A DNA stretch of 32,469 bases, taken from positions 1-32,469 of the forward strand of contig JAKSJK010000017.1 in assembly GCA_024398095.1 (NCBI GenBank). The letters are read 5' to 3'. The position numbers were made by a program, and so were the translations under genes. The DNA comes from Bacteroidales bacterium (GTDB lineage: Bacteria; Bacteroidota; Bacteroidia; Bacteroidales; UBA932). The notes under the pieces are model-generated. The model made no database searches. It was not told the origin of the DNA and saw only the letters and a program-made list of their open reading frames with translations. Shown one piece after another: positions 15,403-25,388 of the stretch; the stretch's first letter is position 1; each line of letters starts with the position of its first letter.

Positions 15403-17238
15403 ATGAAAGAATTCTGGCGGGTACTCAAGCGCTTTGTGAAGCCATACGGAGGCTACCTCTACGGTTCGGTTTTCCTGAACATGTTCTCGGCGGTCTTCAA
15501 CATATTCTCCTTTTCCCTCATCATCCCGGTACTGCAGATCATATTCAAGATGGACACCGCAGATTATGTCATGATGGCGTGGGACACGGAAGGCATGTCA
15601 TTCAAGGCCCTCGCCATCAACAATTTCTACGCAGTCTGCCAGCACATCGTAACCAGCATAGGCCCGTCCTCGGCGCTGCTTGTGATAGGATGCTTCATGG
15701 TGATCATGACCGCACTCAAGTGCAGTTGCTATTTCGGTTCGTCAGCAATCATGATCCCTCTGCGTACAGGCATAGTCAGAGACATCCGCACCCAGGTCTA
15801 CAACAAGCTGATGTCACTTCCCCTCGGATTCTTCTCCGATGAAAGGAAGGGCGACATCGTAGCCAGGATGAGCGGCGACGTGAACGAGGTGGAATACTCC
15901 ATCACCAGCACCCTGGATATGCTCATAAAGAATCCTATCCTGATTATCTTCTATTTCGTCACCCTCATCGTCCTGAGCTGGAAGCTGACTCTCTTCACCG
16001 TGCTCGTGGTACCTGTCATGGCATGGGGAATGGGCGCACTCGGCAGGACGCTCAAGAAGAACTCACTCAAGGCACAGAACCGCTGGAGCGACACCATGTC
16101 ACAGCTGGACGAAACCCTTGGAGGTCTCCGCATAATAAAGGCTTTCAACGCGGAAGAAAAGATGGAAGACCGATTCAGGGACACCTGCGACGATTTCCGC
16201 AACATCAGCGGCAAGGTTGCAACCAGGCAGGCTTCAGCCCATCCGGTCAGCGAGTTCCTCGGCACCGCGATGATCATGGTAGTGCTCTGGTTCGGAGGCA
16301 CACTCATCCTCGGAGGCACCGATATCATAGATGCGCCAGGCTTCATCTTCTACATGCTCATCCTCTACAGCGTACTGCAGCCTATCAAGGATCTGGCAAA
16401 GGCAAGCTACAGCATTCCGAAAGGACTGGCCTCCATCGAGAGAATAGACAAGATCCTGCTCGCAGAAAACAACATCAGGAATCCGGAGAATCCGGTAGCT
16501 GCAGACGGTCTGCATGACTGCATCGAATTCAAAGGCGTAGGATTCAGCTACAACAAGGAGAGGACCATACTTAAGGACATTGACCTCAAGATAAAGAAAG
16601 GTACTACCGTAGCCATCGTAGGCCAGTCCGGCAGCGGAAAGTCCACCCTGGTGGATCTTATTCCGAGATATTATGATGTGGATGAAGGCAGCATAACCAT
16701 AGACGGCACCGACATACGCAGGATGGACATAAAACAGCTGCGCAATCTCATCGGAAACGTGAATCAGGAAGCGATCCTCTTCAACGACAGCATATTCAAC
16801 AATATAGCCTTCGGCGTAGAGAACGCCACGATGGAACAGGTTGTGGCAGCTGCCAAGATTGCCAATGCACACGACTTCATAATGGAAAAGGAAGGCGGCT
16901 ACGACAGCAATATCGGAGACCGCGGCGGCAAGCTTTCCGGCGGTCAGAGGCAGAGGATCAGCATTGCCCGTGCAATTCTCGCCAACCCTGAGATCCTCAT
17001 CCTCGACGAAGCCACATCCGCCCTCGACACCGAATCCGAAAGACTCGTTCAGGAGGCATTGGACCGTCTTACCACCAACCGTACCACCATCGCCATCGCG
17101 CACCGTCTGTCCACAATCAGGAACGCAGACGAAATCATAGTCATGAATGAAGGCCGGATCGTGGAGCGCGGAAAGCATGAGGAGCTGATAGCCCTCAACG
17201 GCTACTACAAGAAACTTAACGACATGCAGGCCCTCTGA
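15403..17238 (+). CDS. ABC exporter half-transporter, MsbA-like
   Basis: 611 residues with fused transmembrane and ATPase domains. About six membrane helices occupy residues 1-320 (for instance NPILIIFYFVTLIVLSWKLT and FTVLVVPVMAWGMGAL). The nucleotide-binding domain has Walker A GQSGSGKST near residue 407, the signature LSGGQRQR near 511, Walker B ILILDEATSALD near 531 and the switch histidine in AIAHRLST. The layout and length match MsbA-type lipid flippases, but sequence alone does not separate these from other homodimeric exporters. The ATG follows one base after the peptidase stop. The TGA overlaps the next ATG (TGATG). Confidence 0.93.
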   Translation: MKEFWRVLKRFVKPYGGYLYGSVFLNMFSAVFNIFSFSLIIPVLQIIFKMDTADYVMMAWDTEGMSFKALAINNFYAVCQHIVTSIGPSSALLVIGCFMVIMTALKCSCYFGSSAIMIPLRTGIVRDIRTQVYNKLMSLPLGFFSDERKGDIVARMSGDVNEVEYSITSTLDMLIKNPILIIFYFVTLIVLSWKLTLFTVLVVPVMAWGMGALGRTLKKNSLKAQNRWSDTMSQLDETLGGLRIIKAFNAEEKMEDRFRDTCDDFRNISGKVATRQASAHPVSEFLGTAMIMVVLWFGGTLILGGTDIIDAPGFIFYMLILYSVLQPIKDLAKASYSIPKGLASIERIDKILLAENNIRNPENPVAADGLHDCIEFKGVGFSYNKERTILKDIDLKIKKGTTVAIVGQSGSGKSTLVDLIPRYYDVDEGSITIDGTDIRRMDIKQLRNLIGNVNQEAILFNDSIFNNIAFGVENATMEQVVAAAKIANAHDFIMEKEGGYDSNIGDRGGKLSGGQRQRISIARAILANPEILILDEATSALDTESERLVQEALDRLTTNRTTIAIAHRLSTIRNADEIIVMNEGRIVERGKHEELIALNGYYKKLNDMQAL

Positions 17239-17648
17239 TGAAGATCGACGCAAAAAAAATGAGAATCCTTTGGCAGATCACCGCTGTGATCTACCTGATT
17301 TGTGTGTTATTCCTGTGTTTCGGTCGCTTTGACAACGCACAGGACGACCTGCCTAACTTCATTTTAGGCATCCCCATGGACAAGGTCGGACATTTCCTCA
17401 TGTTCGTCCCGTTTACCATCATTGCAGTCTACGGCTTCCACAGAAGCACAGGCAAAGCCGGGCGCTTCATCCTCTTCATGTTTCTCGCCTATCTGCTAGG
17501 CACCGCCATGGCAGCCGGAATCGAGATCGGTCAGAGCTACACGGACTACCGCAGCTGCGACGCATTTGACTTCATGGCAGACACACTTGGTCTCTGTTTC
17601 GGAGCCGCTATAGTTGTAGCAGTACAATCAGCAACACAGAAATGGTAA
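17238..17648 (+). CDS. VanZ-like family membrane protein
   Basis: 136 residues with four hydrophobic helices (ITAVIYLICVLFLCF, FLMFVPFTIIAVYGF, FILFMFLAYLLGTAMAAG and LGLCFGAAIVVAVQ). The motifs MDKVGHFLMFVPF and EIGQSYTDYRSCDAFDFMAD are characteristic of VanZ-like proteins, where the H, E, D and N/D residues around the helices are conserved. VanZ gives low-level teicoplanin resistance in enterococci. Most family members, including these short Bacteroidota ones, have no known role. Its start overlaps the ABC transporter stop by one base, and its end overlaps the next gene by seven. Confidence 0.88.
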   Translation: MKIDAKKMRILWQITAVIYLICVLFLCFGRFDNAQDDLPNFILGIPMDKVGHFLMFVPFTIIAVYGFHRSTGKAGRFILFMFLAYLLGTAMAAGIEIGQSYTDYRSCDAFDFMADTLGLCFGAAIVVAVQSATQKW

Positions 17649-20632
17649 GAAAGACTCTCATATCGGCGGCACTTGCGTTTCTGTGTCTGGGAACCTCAGC
17701 CCAGACACTCAAGAAAACAGAATTCAAGGAAGAGTGCGATTCCCTGACTGCCCTCCTCCAGAAGAAAACAGGGGTGAAATCCGGTGTAAGCATAAAGAAT
17801 GTTGTCCTGAATGGACAGGTCATCAGTTTCACATTCACCGAGACTATCGGAGACTACCCTTGGAACAGCGAAAGCCTGAAGGAATTCCGCAAGGAAGTAC
17901 AGAAAAGACTGCCGGCAAAATACAAAGACAAGACAGTCGGCGAACTAACCTGTGTGGGCAGAAGCCTCAGCCGCTATGTGACCCTCCCTCTGGACAATGA
18001 CGGAAAGGCAGACAATTCGCCCTACCGTGTGAGCGAGCGGCGCTCGACCAAGCCTTTGGTCAGCAGAGATGACCAGGGAGTCTTCAAACAAGGCCTCAGC
18101 GGACGCCACCTTGCCCTCTGGCAGAGTCACGGACGTTACTACGAAATCAAACTCGGACGCTGGGAGTGGCAGAGAGCGACCATATTCGAAACAGTAGAAG
18201 ATCTCTACACCCAGAGCTATGTGGTTCCATTTCTCGTTCCGATGCTGGAGAATGCCGGTGCTGTTGTCCTGCTGCCGCGCGAACGCGATTTCAGCGCCTG
18301 CGAGGTCATAGCCGACAATGACGCCGGGATTTCCACTGGCGGCACATATTCAGAAAAAGGCAGCTGGAGCAGCGCGGGGACAGGTTTCTGCAATAAAAAA
18401 GAATGCTATACCGGAGTGGAGAACCCCTTCACCATGGGTACCGCCCGCAAGATAGAACAGAAAAAAGACTCAAAGGCATCGGCCTCCTGGAGCGCAGAAA
18501 TGCCCGAAAGAGGCACCTACGCCGTATATGTCTCCTACAAAAGTCTCCCCGAAAGCAGCGACTGTGCCAGCTACACTGTCCATCACCTGGGCGGTGACAG
18601 CCATTTCACAGTCAACCAGCAGATGGGTGGCAGCATGTGGGTATACCTGGGCAGCTTCGAACTGCCTGAGGGCAAATCAGAAGTCGTGACTCTCGATGCC
18701 GGCATTCCGTCCGGTCATAAGTCCGAAGGCAAAGTGGTCACCGCAGATGCCGTCAAAATCGGCGGAGGCATGGGCAACATTGCCAGGGGAACGGTCGAAG
18801 ACAACGGAGAGGGTCCGACAGTTTCCGGCATGCCGCGCTTCACAGAGGGCGCACGCTACTGGCTGCAGTGGTCTGGCTTTGATAAGAGCGTGTGGAGCCT
18901 CAATGAGCAGAAACACGACTACCGCGACGACTTCATGTGCCGGGGACCTTGGGTGGAGCACCTCACCGGCGGCTCAGCCGTGAATCCGAACGCCACCGCC
19001 GGTAAGAACATCCCGGTAGACCTGGCCTTCGCCTTCCACACTGACGCCGGCACCCGCAAAGACAGTTCCATCGTAGGCACACTGGCCATCTACACACTTC
19101 TCAAAGAAGGCAAGCAGCTCTACACCGACGGCAGCGACCGACTCGCCGCCCGTGAATATACCAACCTGGTGCAGACCCAGATTTGCGACGACATTCGGGC
19201 CCTCTACGCTCCCGAGTGGAGCAGAAGACAGACCTGGGACCGTTCCTACAGCGAATCCCGCATGCCGAATGTGCCGACCATGCTGCTGGAGCTGCTCAGC
19301 CACCAGAACTTCGCAGACATGAAATACGGCCTAGACCCGGCCTTCAGGTTTACGGTGAGCCGTGCAGTATATAAAGGTATGCTCAAGTTCCTTAGCAACC
19401 GTTACGGCTGCAGTTACCAGGTTCAGCCTCTGCCTGTAAACTCCTTCTCAGCGATCCTGAGTGAGGATAGGAGCAAAGTCAGCCTGAGCTGGAAAGCTAC
19501 GGAGGACAGACTTGAGCCGACAGCAAAACCGGATCGCTACATTCTGTACACAAAGATAGATGACGGAGGCTGGGACAACGGTGTACGCATCGACACCGAT
19601 CATTGCGAGGTAGACCTCCCTGCCGGTCACATATATTCCTGGAAGGTTGCGGCTGCAAACGACGGCGGGCTCAGTTTCCCATCCGGCGTGATGAGTGCAG
19701 GTGTGCCTGAAAATGCCGGAAAGACAATGCTCGTAGTGGACAATTTCGACAGGGTTGCCGGTCCGACCTTCTACGACAGTGAAGAGTACGCGGGCTTCGA
19801 CAACCGTCAGGACGGGGGCATAGGCTGGAACTACGACTGTTCATATATAGGCGACATGTACGAATGGCACAGAGTCGAGCCATGGCAGGACGACGATTGT
19901 CCTGGCTTCGGCGCGTCGTACGTGGACTTCGCAGACAAGATCATTGCTGGCAATACCTTCGACTGGAGCGAACGTCACGGCAGATTGATATTCAACAGCG
20001 GCTACGCCTTCTGTTCGGCGTCTGCAACCGCCTTTGCGGCCCGTCCCGAACTTGCACAGTCAGCCCAGGCCATAGACCTGGTCTGCGGCAAGCAGGTAAC
20101 CACCATGACCGGTATCGCCCGCTACGGCTACAGGTACAGCGTCTTCACACCCGAACTTCAAAAGGCGATATCGGGCTATACAGCCAACGGAGGCAGCATG
20201 CTGGTCAGCGGAGCGTACATAGGCACAGATGCCTGGAGCTATGTCTACCCCATCAAGATAGATAAGGATGCAGCGGCCAAGACCCAGGATTTCTGCAAGA
20301 ACGTGCTGGGCTACATCTGGCGAACGAATTACGGAAGCCGCAACGGCACAGTACGCGCCGTAGGTGGATTCGATATGAAGTCCAGGATTCAGATATGCAA
20401 CGAAAAGAACCGCAGTACCTATGTGGTTGAGTCCCCGGACGGAATCGAGCCTTCCGGCAGCAAAGGCAAAGTTGTTTTCAGATACTGCGACAGCAATGTG
20501 GCTGCAGGAGTTTTCTTCGATAACGGGAAATACCGTGTGCTGAGCATGGGATTTCCGCTCGAAGCCATCACCGATGTCCAGGCTGCCCAGTCGCTGATGG
20601 ACAAGTCACTAGAGAAAATTTTCAATAAATAA
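17642..20632 (+). CDS. Secreted N-acetylmuramoyl-L-alanine amidase-like protein with golvesin and Fn3 domains ('xanthan lyase'-type)
   Basis: 996 residues with a signal peptide ending GTSAQ. An amidase_3-like zinc fold appears split in two. The first half carries a His near residue 163 (WQSHGRYYE) and a Glu near 183 (FETVEDLYTQ). The second half resumes around residue 455 with FAFHTDAGTRKDSS, supplying another His. Between them (about 215-390) lies a golvesin-C/xanthan-lyase-like beta-sandwich (GTYAVYVSYKSLPE, WVYLGSFELPEG). A fibronectin type III domain follows at ~600-690, then a C-terminal domain with a flavodoxin or ThuA-like feel (GGSMLVSGAYIGTD). Peptidoglycan amide-bond cleavage is the likely activity. 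The 'xanthan lyase' label of database relatives is probably misleading. It overlaps the VanZ-like gene by 7 bases. Confidence 0.85.
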   Translation: MVRKTLISAALAFLCLGTSAQTLKKTEFKEECDSLTALLQKKTGVKSGVSIKNVVLNGQVISFTFTETIGDYPWNSESLKEFRKEVQKRLPAKYKDKTVGELTCVGRSLSRYVTLPLDNDGKADNSPYRVSERRSTKPLVSRDDQGVFKQGLSGRHLALWQSHGRYYEIKLGRWEWQRATIFETVEDLYTQSYVVPFLVPMLENAGAVVLLPRERDFSACEVIADNDAGISTGGTYSEKGSWSSAGTGFCNKKECYTGVENPFTMGTARKIEQKKDSKASASWSAEMPERGTYAVYVSYKSLPESSDCASYTVHHLGGDSHFTVNQQMGGSMWVYLGSFELPEGKSEVVTLDAGIPSGHKSEGKVVTADAVKIGGGMGNIARGTVEDNGEGPTVSGMPRFTEGARYWLQWSGFDKSVWSLNEQKHDYRDDFMCRGPWVEHLTGGSAVNPNATAGKNIPVDLAFAFHTDAGTRKDSSIVGTLAIYTLLKEGKQLYTDGSDRLAAREYTNLVQTQICDDIRALYAPEWSRRQTWDRSYSESRMPNVPTMLLELLSHQNFADMKYGLDPAFRFTVSRAVYKGMLKFLSNRYGCSYQVQPLPVNSFSAILSEDRSKVSLSWKATEDRLEPTAKPDRYILYTKIDDGGWDNGVRIDTDHCEVDLPAGHIYSWKVAAANDGGLSFPSGVMSAGVPENAGKTMLVVDNFDRVAGPTFYDSEEYAGFDNRQDGGIGWNYDCSYIGDMYEWHRVEPWQDDDCPGFGASYVDFADKIIAGNTFDWSERHGRLIFNSGYAFCSASATAFAARPELAQSAQAIDLVCGKQVTTMTGIARYGYRYSVFTPELQKAISGYTANGGSMLVSGAYIGTDAWSYVYPIKIDKDAAAKTQDFCKNVLGYIWRTNYGSRNGTVRAVGGFDMKSRIQICNEKNRSTYVVESPDGIEPSGSKGKVVFRYCDSNVAAGVFFDNGKYRVLSMGFPLEAITDVQAAQSLMDKSLEKIFNK

Positions 20633-20642
20633 TAGTTTAACC

Positions 20643-21677
20643 ATGACTTACGTCCCCAAGAATTACAAGAATCTCCTCGGCAGCAAGGAGGAGACAGAGA
20701 AGGGCATCAAGGCAGTAAAGGAAATGTTCCAGCAGAATCTTTCCGCCCAGCTGGCCCTGTTGCGTGTCACAGCCCCGATGGTAGTGCTCACCGGCACCGG
20801 CATCAACGATGATCTCAACAGCATCGAACGTCCTGTACGCTTCCCTATCAAGGGAATGAACGAACAGAACGCAGAAGTGGTGCATTCTCTCGCAAAATGG
20901 AAGAGGTTAAAACTCGGCGAGATGGGCGTGCAGCCCGGACGCGGTCTCTACACAGATATGAACGCCCTGCGCCCAGACGAGGATCTGGACAACCTGCACT
21001 CCATCTATGTGGACCAGTGGGACTGGGAGAAAGTGATCCGCAAGGAAGACCGCAACCTGGAGTTCCTGAAAAAGACGGTGCGCCGCATCTACGAGGCCAT
21101 CAAAGTCACTGAGAACAAACTCTTTGTGGAATACCCTCAGCTCCAGCCGCTGCTCCCCGACGACATTATGTTCATCAGCGCAGAGGAACTGCTGCAGAGA
21201 TATCCGGGTATGACCGCAAGAGAGAGGGAGGATGCAATCGTGAAGGAATACAAGGCCGTATTCATCATGGGTATCGGCTGCAAGCTCAGTGACGGTACCA
21301 TCCACGACGGACGTGCCGCTGACTACGATGACTGGAGTACTCCTAACGAGGAAGGCTTCAACGGCCTCAACGGCGACATCATGCTCTGGAACCCCGTTCT
21401 CGAGCGTGCCTTCGAGGTCTCCTCAATGGGAATACGCGTGGATGAGACCGCAATGAAGGTGCAGCTTGCAGAGCGCGGCCAGGAGTGGAAGGCGGATCTG
21501 ATGTTCCACAAGAAGCTCCTGAACGGAGAACTGCCTTATACCATCGGTGGCGGCATTGGACAGTCCCGCCTGTGCATGTATCTGCTCAGAAAGGCTCACA
21601 TAGGTGAAATCCAGTGCAGTATCTGGCCCGATGAGATGCGAGCCGAATGCGCGGCAGGCGGAATCGACCTGGTGTAA
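20643..21677 (+). CDS. asnA: Aspartate-ammonia ligase (asparagine synthetase A)
   Basis: ATP-dependent synthesis of L-asparagine from aspartate and ammonium, AMP-forming, a class II aminoacyl-tRNA-synthetase-like fold. The 344 residues include the family blocks GTGINDDLNSIERPV, the motif SIYVDQWDWEKVI, GRAADYDDWSTPN and the C-terminal GGGIGQSRLCMYLL (class II motif 3). The length agrees with AsnA (about 330-345). It is the last gene of the plus-strand series, 10 bases after the amidase gene, and is closed by a strong terminator. It may also have its own promoter but none is clear. Confidence 0.97.
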   Translation: MTYVPKNYKNLLGSKEETEKGIKAVKEMFQQNLSAQLALLRVTAPMVVLTGTGINDDLNSIERPVRFPIKGMNEQNAEVVHSLAKWKRLKLGEMGVQPGRGLYTDMNALRPDEDLDNLHSIYVDQWDWEKVIRKEDRNLEFLKKTVRRIYEAIKVTENKLFVEYPQLQPLLPDDIMFISAEELLQRYPGMTAREREDAIVKEYKAVFIMGIGCKLSDGTIHDGRAADYDDWSTPNEEGFNGLNGDIMLWNPVLERAFEVSSMGIRVDETAMKVQLAERGQEWKADLMFHKKLLNGELPYTIGGGIGQSRLCMYLLRKAHIGEIQCSIWPDEMRAECAAGGIDLV

Positions 21678-21679
21678 AA

Positions 21680-21708
21680 AAAATCCTGGCTTGATCGCCA
21701 GGATTTTT
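21680..21708. terminator. Bidirectional terminator between asnA and manC
   Basis: AAAATCCTGGC (21680-21690), loop TTGATC, GCCAGGATTTT (21697-21707) with T on the plus strand and A/T symmetry on the other. The stem directly follows the asnA TAA and abuts the manC stop at 21708, so it can end both convergent transcripts. Confidence 0.9.
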
Positions 21709-22760
21709 TATTTGGAGAAATCTTTGATTCGTTGCTCCTGATCTTTTTTACAGATGAGCAGGCGTCCGTCCTTCTGTGCAACTATGCAATCGTCGAGTCC
21801 CTGGAGGACTGTAAGCCTGTCGCCGGAAAGATGGACAACGCAATCCCTGCATTCGTAAAGTCGCACTTCCCCATCGCTCACCACCGCATTGCCGTCACTG
21901 TCGCGATGCAGATTGGTCCAGAGAGATCCCCAGGTACCGAGGTCAGACCATCCGAAATCGCCCGGAATCGTTAATATGTCCGGAGACTTTTCCATAACGG
22001 CATAGTCAATGCTGATCTTCTCGCAAGTCGGGAAGAGTTCTTCGATTGCAGACAATTCGTCGGCCTGGCCGAAGTGTGATGCCATGTTGTCCATGACAGC
22101 TGCAATCTGAGGCGCATAGGCACGGATCGCACACATGATGGAAGAAAGATTCCAGACAAAGATGCCGGCATTCCAGAGAAAATCCGCAGACGAGACATAT
22201 CTCCTGGCCGTTTCCAAATCAGGTTTTTCCTTGAAAGATGAAACCTTGCGGATCTCCGCAGGGCCTGCCGGAGCCTCCACATAACCATAACCGGTCTCAG
22301 GCCTGGTCGGCTTGATTCCGACTGTCACAATTGACTTGGAACCCGCAGTGCATGCGAGAGCTTCGCGAATCACGCGTCTGTATTCAGTCACATCCAGCAC
22401 GAGGGCATCGGACGGAGTTACGACTATATTGGCAGAATCGGTCCTGGATGCGATTTTCCAGCTGGCATAGGCGATGCACGGAGCCGTATTGCGGGCTGCC
22501 GGTTCCGCTAGAATATTGCCCGCAGGCACTTCCGGGAGCTGCTCTCGCACTATATCCACATAGGATGCAGAGGTAACCACCCAGAGTCTGTCGGGAGTGC
22601 AGATGGCACCTTCTCCCTTGCAGAAACGGTCAAAGGTAAGCTGGATCATAGTCCTGCCAACTCCCATGACATCTATGAACTGCTTCGGATACTGAGGAGT
22701 GCTCATCGGCCAGAAACGGCTGCCGATGCCTCCTGCCATTATGACTACATGGGTCTCCAT
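21708..22760 (-). CDS. manC: Mannose-1-phosphate guanylyltransferase
   Basis: Makes GDP-mannose from mannose 1-phosphate and GTP, for capsule, O-antigen or fucosylated glycans. The 350 residues start with the nucleotidyltransferase signature GGIGSRFWPMSTPQYPKQF (residues 11-29), followed by AEPAARNTAPCIAYA and SDALVLD, FKEKPDLETA, FLWNAGIFVW and GDFGWSDLGTW. All are diagnostic of ManC-type guanylyltransferases. It is the short single-domain form without the phosphomannose isomerase domain found in proteobacterial fusion enzymes. It begins one base after the fhs stop and is the last gene of the MATE-upp-hydrolase-fhs-manC series. Confidence 0.95.
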   Translation of the reverse strand: METHVVIMAGGIGSRFWPMSTPQYPKQFIDVMGVGRTMIQLTFDRFCKGEGAICTPDRLWVVTSASYVDIVREQLPEVPAGNILAEPAARNTAPCIAYASWKIASRTDSANIVVTPSDALVLDVTEYRRVIREALACTAGSKSIVTVGIKPTRPETGYGYVEAPAGPAEIRKVSSFKEKPDLETARRYVSSADFLWNAGIFVWNLSSIMCAIRAYAPQIAAVMDNMASHFGQADELSAIEELFPTCEKISIDYAVMEKSPDILTIPGDFGWSDLGTWGSLWTNLHRDSDGNAVVSDGEVRLYECRDCVVHLSGDRLTVLQGLDDCIVAQKDGRLLICKKDQEQRIKDFSK

Positions 22761-22761
22761 A

Positions 22762-24429
22762 CTAGCTGAGTCCTTCTATCTGTCCGTCTACAAGATCTAT
22801 TCTCAAAGCCTGAGGCGACTTCGGAAGGCCAGGCATGCGGATGATGGAACCGGCGATGGCAACTATCATCTCGGCACCTGCATTGATCACGATATCCTGG
22901 ATATCGATGTCGAATCCCTTTGGAGAACCATATGCCTCCGGATCCTGTGAGAATGAATACTGAGTCTTGGCGATGCAGACTGGAAAACCTGCAAATCCGC
23001 CTGCGACAGCCTCCGCGATATGCTTCTTGGCAAGATCGCTGAAATGAACGCCGTCTGCGCCATATATCTTCTTTGCGACAGCCTCGATCTTATCTTCGAT
23101 GGAAGCCTCCAGAGGATAGGTGAACTGAAGCGGCTTCGAAGGATTCTCTTCTATGGTCTTGACTACCAGGTCGGCAAGTTCCACCGCACCCTGTCCGCCC
23201 TCGCAGAAGGCGTTGTTGATTGCAAACGGAACACCGAGTTCTGCACAATGCTCACGCACGAGATCCATCTCCTCCTTGGTGTCGGAGGCGAACTGGTTGA
23301 AGCATACGAGCACGGTCTGGCCGAAACCATGGAGGTTTGCGATGTGACGGTCCAGGTTGCAGAAGCCTGCTTTGACAGCCTCCGGAGCCGGAAGTTTCAG
23401 ATCTTCCGCTGCTACACCGCCGTGCATCTTGAGGCCCTGGAGAGTGGCAACGATGATAGTCAGAGCCGGCTGGAGACCTGCCACACGGCACTTGATGTCG
23501 AGGAACTTCTCAGCGCCGAGGTCTGCAGCAAAGCCAGCCTCCGTGATTGTATAGTCGCCATAGGTCATCGCCATCCTGGTGGCTATGATAGAGTTGCAGC
23601 CGTGCGCGATATTGGCGAACGGACCGCCATGGATGAATGCAGGAGTATTTTCCGTGGTCTGCACGAGGTTAGGGTTGATGGCATCCTTGAGCAGAACAGT
23701 AATGGCTCCACCTATGCCGAGGTCCTTGACCTTGAGCGGCTGGTCATCCATCGTATAGCCAAGCAGGATGTTGTCTATCCTTCTGCGAAGATCGTCCAGA
23801 TCCTTCGACAGACAAAGTATGGCCATAATCTCTGATGCCGGGGTGATATCAAAGCCTGACTCATGAGGATCGCCGTTGGAAGCAGGTCCGAGGCAGGTCA
23901 TTATCTGGCGGAGAGAGCGGTCGTTCACATCCATAACCCTCTTCCAGAGAATCTCCTTCATCTGGAAACCTTCGGCGCGACGCTGATAGATGTAGTTGTC
24001 CAGCAGGGCTGAAATCATGTTGTTGGCAGAAGTGATTGCATGGAAGTCACCGGTAAAGTGAAGGTTTATCTTCTCCATTGGCACCACCTGCGCATATCCT
24101 CCGCCTGCAGCACCGCCCTTCATGCCGAAGCAAGGGCCAAGTGAAGGCTCCCTCAGGGCCAGGACAGCCTTGCGGCCGCTCTTTGCCATTCCGAGCGCGA
24201 GGCCTACTGAAACGGTGGTCTTGCCGATACCGGCCTTGGTCGGAGTAATGGCGGTGACAAGAATCAGCTTGCTCTTAGCCATCTTTTCCTTATCGATCAG
24301 TTCGTAAGGGACTTTGGCGATGTATTTGCCGTAAGGCTCAAGTGCTTCCCTGCTTATGCCGAGACCGTCTGCGATCTCACCGATAGGCTTCAGAACGGCT
24401 TCTCTTGCGATTTCAATATCAGTCTTCAT
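22762..24429 (-). CDS. fhs: Formate-tetrahydrofolate ligase
   Basis: Couples formate to tetrahydrofolate with ATP, giving 10-formyltetrahydrofolate for purine and formyl-Met-tRNA synthesis. The 555 residues match the family length. Diagnostic segments are the P-loop [10 protein letters not shown] at residues 62-71, [20 protein letters not shown] and the adjacent [15 protein letters not shown], and [13 protein letters not shown]. In formate-producing anaerobes it recycles formate into one-carbon metabolism. It lies 2 bases after the hydrolase gene and 1 base before manC. Confidence 0.97.
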   Translation of the reverse strand: MKTDIEIAREAVLKPIGEIADGLGISREALEPYGKYIAKVPYELIDKEKMAKSKLILVTAITPTKAGIGKTTVSVGLALGMAKSGRKAVLALREPSLGPCFGMKGGAAGGGYAQVVPMEKINLHFTGDFHAITSANNMISALLDNYIYQRRAEGFQMKEILWKRVMDVNDRSLRQIMTCLGPASNGDPHESGFDITPASEIMAILCLSKDLDDLRRRIDNILLGYTMDDQPLKVKDLGIGGAITVLLKDAINPNLVQTTENTPAFIHGGPFANIAHGCNSIIATRMAMTYGDYTITEAGFAADLGAEKFLDIKCRVAGLQPALTIIVATLQGLKMHGGVAAEDLKLPAPEAVKAGFCNLDRHIANLHGFGQTVLVCFNQFASDTKEEMDLVREHCAELGVPFAINNAFCEGGQGAVELADLVVKTIEENPSKPLQFTYPLEASIEDKIEAVAKKIYGADGVHFSDLAKKHIAEAVAGGFAGFPVCIAKTQYSFSQDPEAYGSPKGFDIDIQDIVINAGAEMIVAIAGSIIRMPGLPKSPQALRIDLVDGQIEGLS

Positions 24430-24431
24430 AG

Positions 24432-25385
24432 TTACTCTACCTGGTTCTTAAGGAAATTACGAACTACTGCAGTATATTCAGCCGGGTGATCCTTGTAAGA
24501 TTCAGCATGCTTGGAGCCCTCTGCTATCCACATTTCGCGGTAACCGTTCACCTTTGCGTCATAGTTGCGGTACACATTCTCCGTGAGAACGTAATCGTCG
24601 TTGTCACCGTGGATGAAAAGCACAGGAAGTTCGCATTTTGCAAGCTGGTTCACAGAAGATGCTGTCTTGAAATCCCAACCGTACCTGCACTTTGTGATAA
24701 GGTTTGCAGAATGCAGTATAGGGAATGGAGGCAGGCCGAACTGGCCCTTGAGTTCCTTGGAGAACTGTTCCCAGACAGAACTATAGCCGCAGTCGTCGAT
24801 GAAGCCCTTTACATATTCAGGGAGTTCGTCGCCGGAAACCATCATTGTGGTTGCCCCACCCATGGAGATGCCATGGACAACCATGATGCTGTCCTGGAAG
24901 ATTTCGTGTGCGATCGGAATCCACTGCTCCACATCCAGACGGTCCTTCCAGCCCATCTGGATTGCATCACCCTCGCTGCCTGCGTGGAAATTCAGTGCAG
25001 GGAGCAGGATATTGTAACCGAGAGAATCACGGAACATCCTGGCGATGTGCATCATTGACATAGGGTTGGAGGTGTAGCCGTGCACGATGACGGCGCTGCG
25101 ACCGGTATTCTGCTCAGCCTCTGCATAGTATGCACGGATGCGGAACCCTTCGTCATCAGTAATGACTGTGTCCTTCATCACATCTGCAGCCTGAAGAGAG
25201 TCGACCCACTCCATGAGGAACGGATACCTGTTGTCGAGTTTGTCGTGGTCTTCCTGCTCCGTGCCGACATCAGCCTTAAGAGCGTAATTCACCATATATG
25301 CACCAGCGCCGTAGCTGACGCCTGCAAAAAACAACACGAGTACTCCGAGTACCCATGCTGCAATTCTGACACTTTTCTTTGCCAT
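24432..25385 (-). CDS. Membrane-anchored alpha/beta hydrolase
   Basis: 317 residues. The N-terminal [22 protein letters not shown] is a membrane anchor or uncleaved signal, so the enzyme probably faces the periplasm. The hydrolase fold shows an oxyanion-type [10 protein letters not shown], the nucleophile elbow HGISMGG with Ser174, an acid in HGDNDDYV (Asp261 or Asp263) and a His near residue 293 in GSKHAESY. It resembles the BAAT/YfhR-type and acyl-peptide-hydrolase-like esterases (YtaP/BEM46 group). The substrate is unknown. Its placement between upp and fhs gives no functional clue. Confidence 0.87.
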   Translation of the reverse strand: MAKKSVRIAAWVLGVLVLFFAGVSYGAGAYMVNYALKADVGTEQEDHDKLDNRYPFLMEWVDSLQAADVMKDTVITDDEGFRIRAYYAEAEQNTGRSAVIVHGYTSNPMSMMHIARMFRDSLGYNILLPALNFHAGSEGDAIQMGWKDRLDVEQWIPIAHEIFQDSIMVVHGISMGGATTMMVSGDELPEYVKGFIDDCGYSSVWEQFSKELKGQFGLPPFPILHSANLITKCRYGWDFKTASSVNQLAKCELPVLFIHGDNDDYVLTENVYRNYDAKVNGYREMWIAEGSKHAESYKDHPAEYTAVVRNFLKNQVE

Positions 25386-25388
25386 ATA

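Noticed and set aside
16234-17253. A 339-codon minus-strand open frame opposite the ABC exporter.
   Set aside because: Covers the Walker A, signature and Walker B coding region of the exporter in antisense; a codon-bias shadow.
23020-23835. A 271-codon plus-strand open frame opposite fhs.
   Set aside because: Antisense to conserved Fhs sequence without an own start signal or family match.
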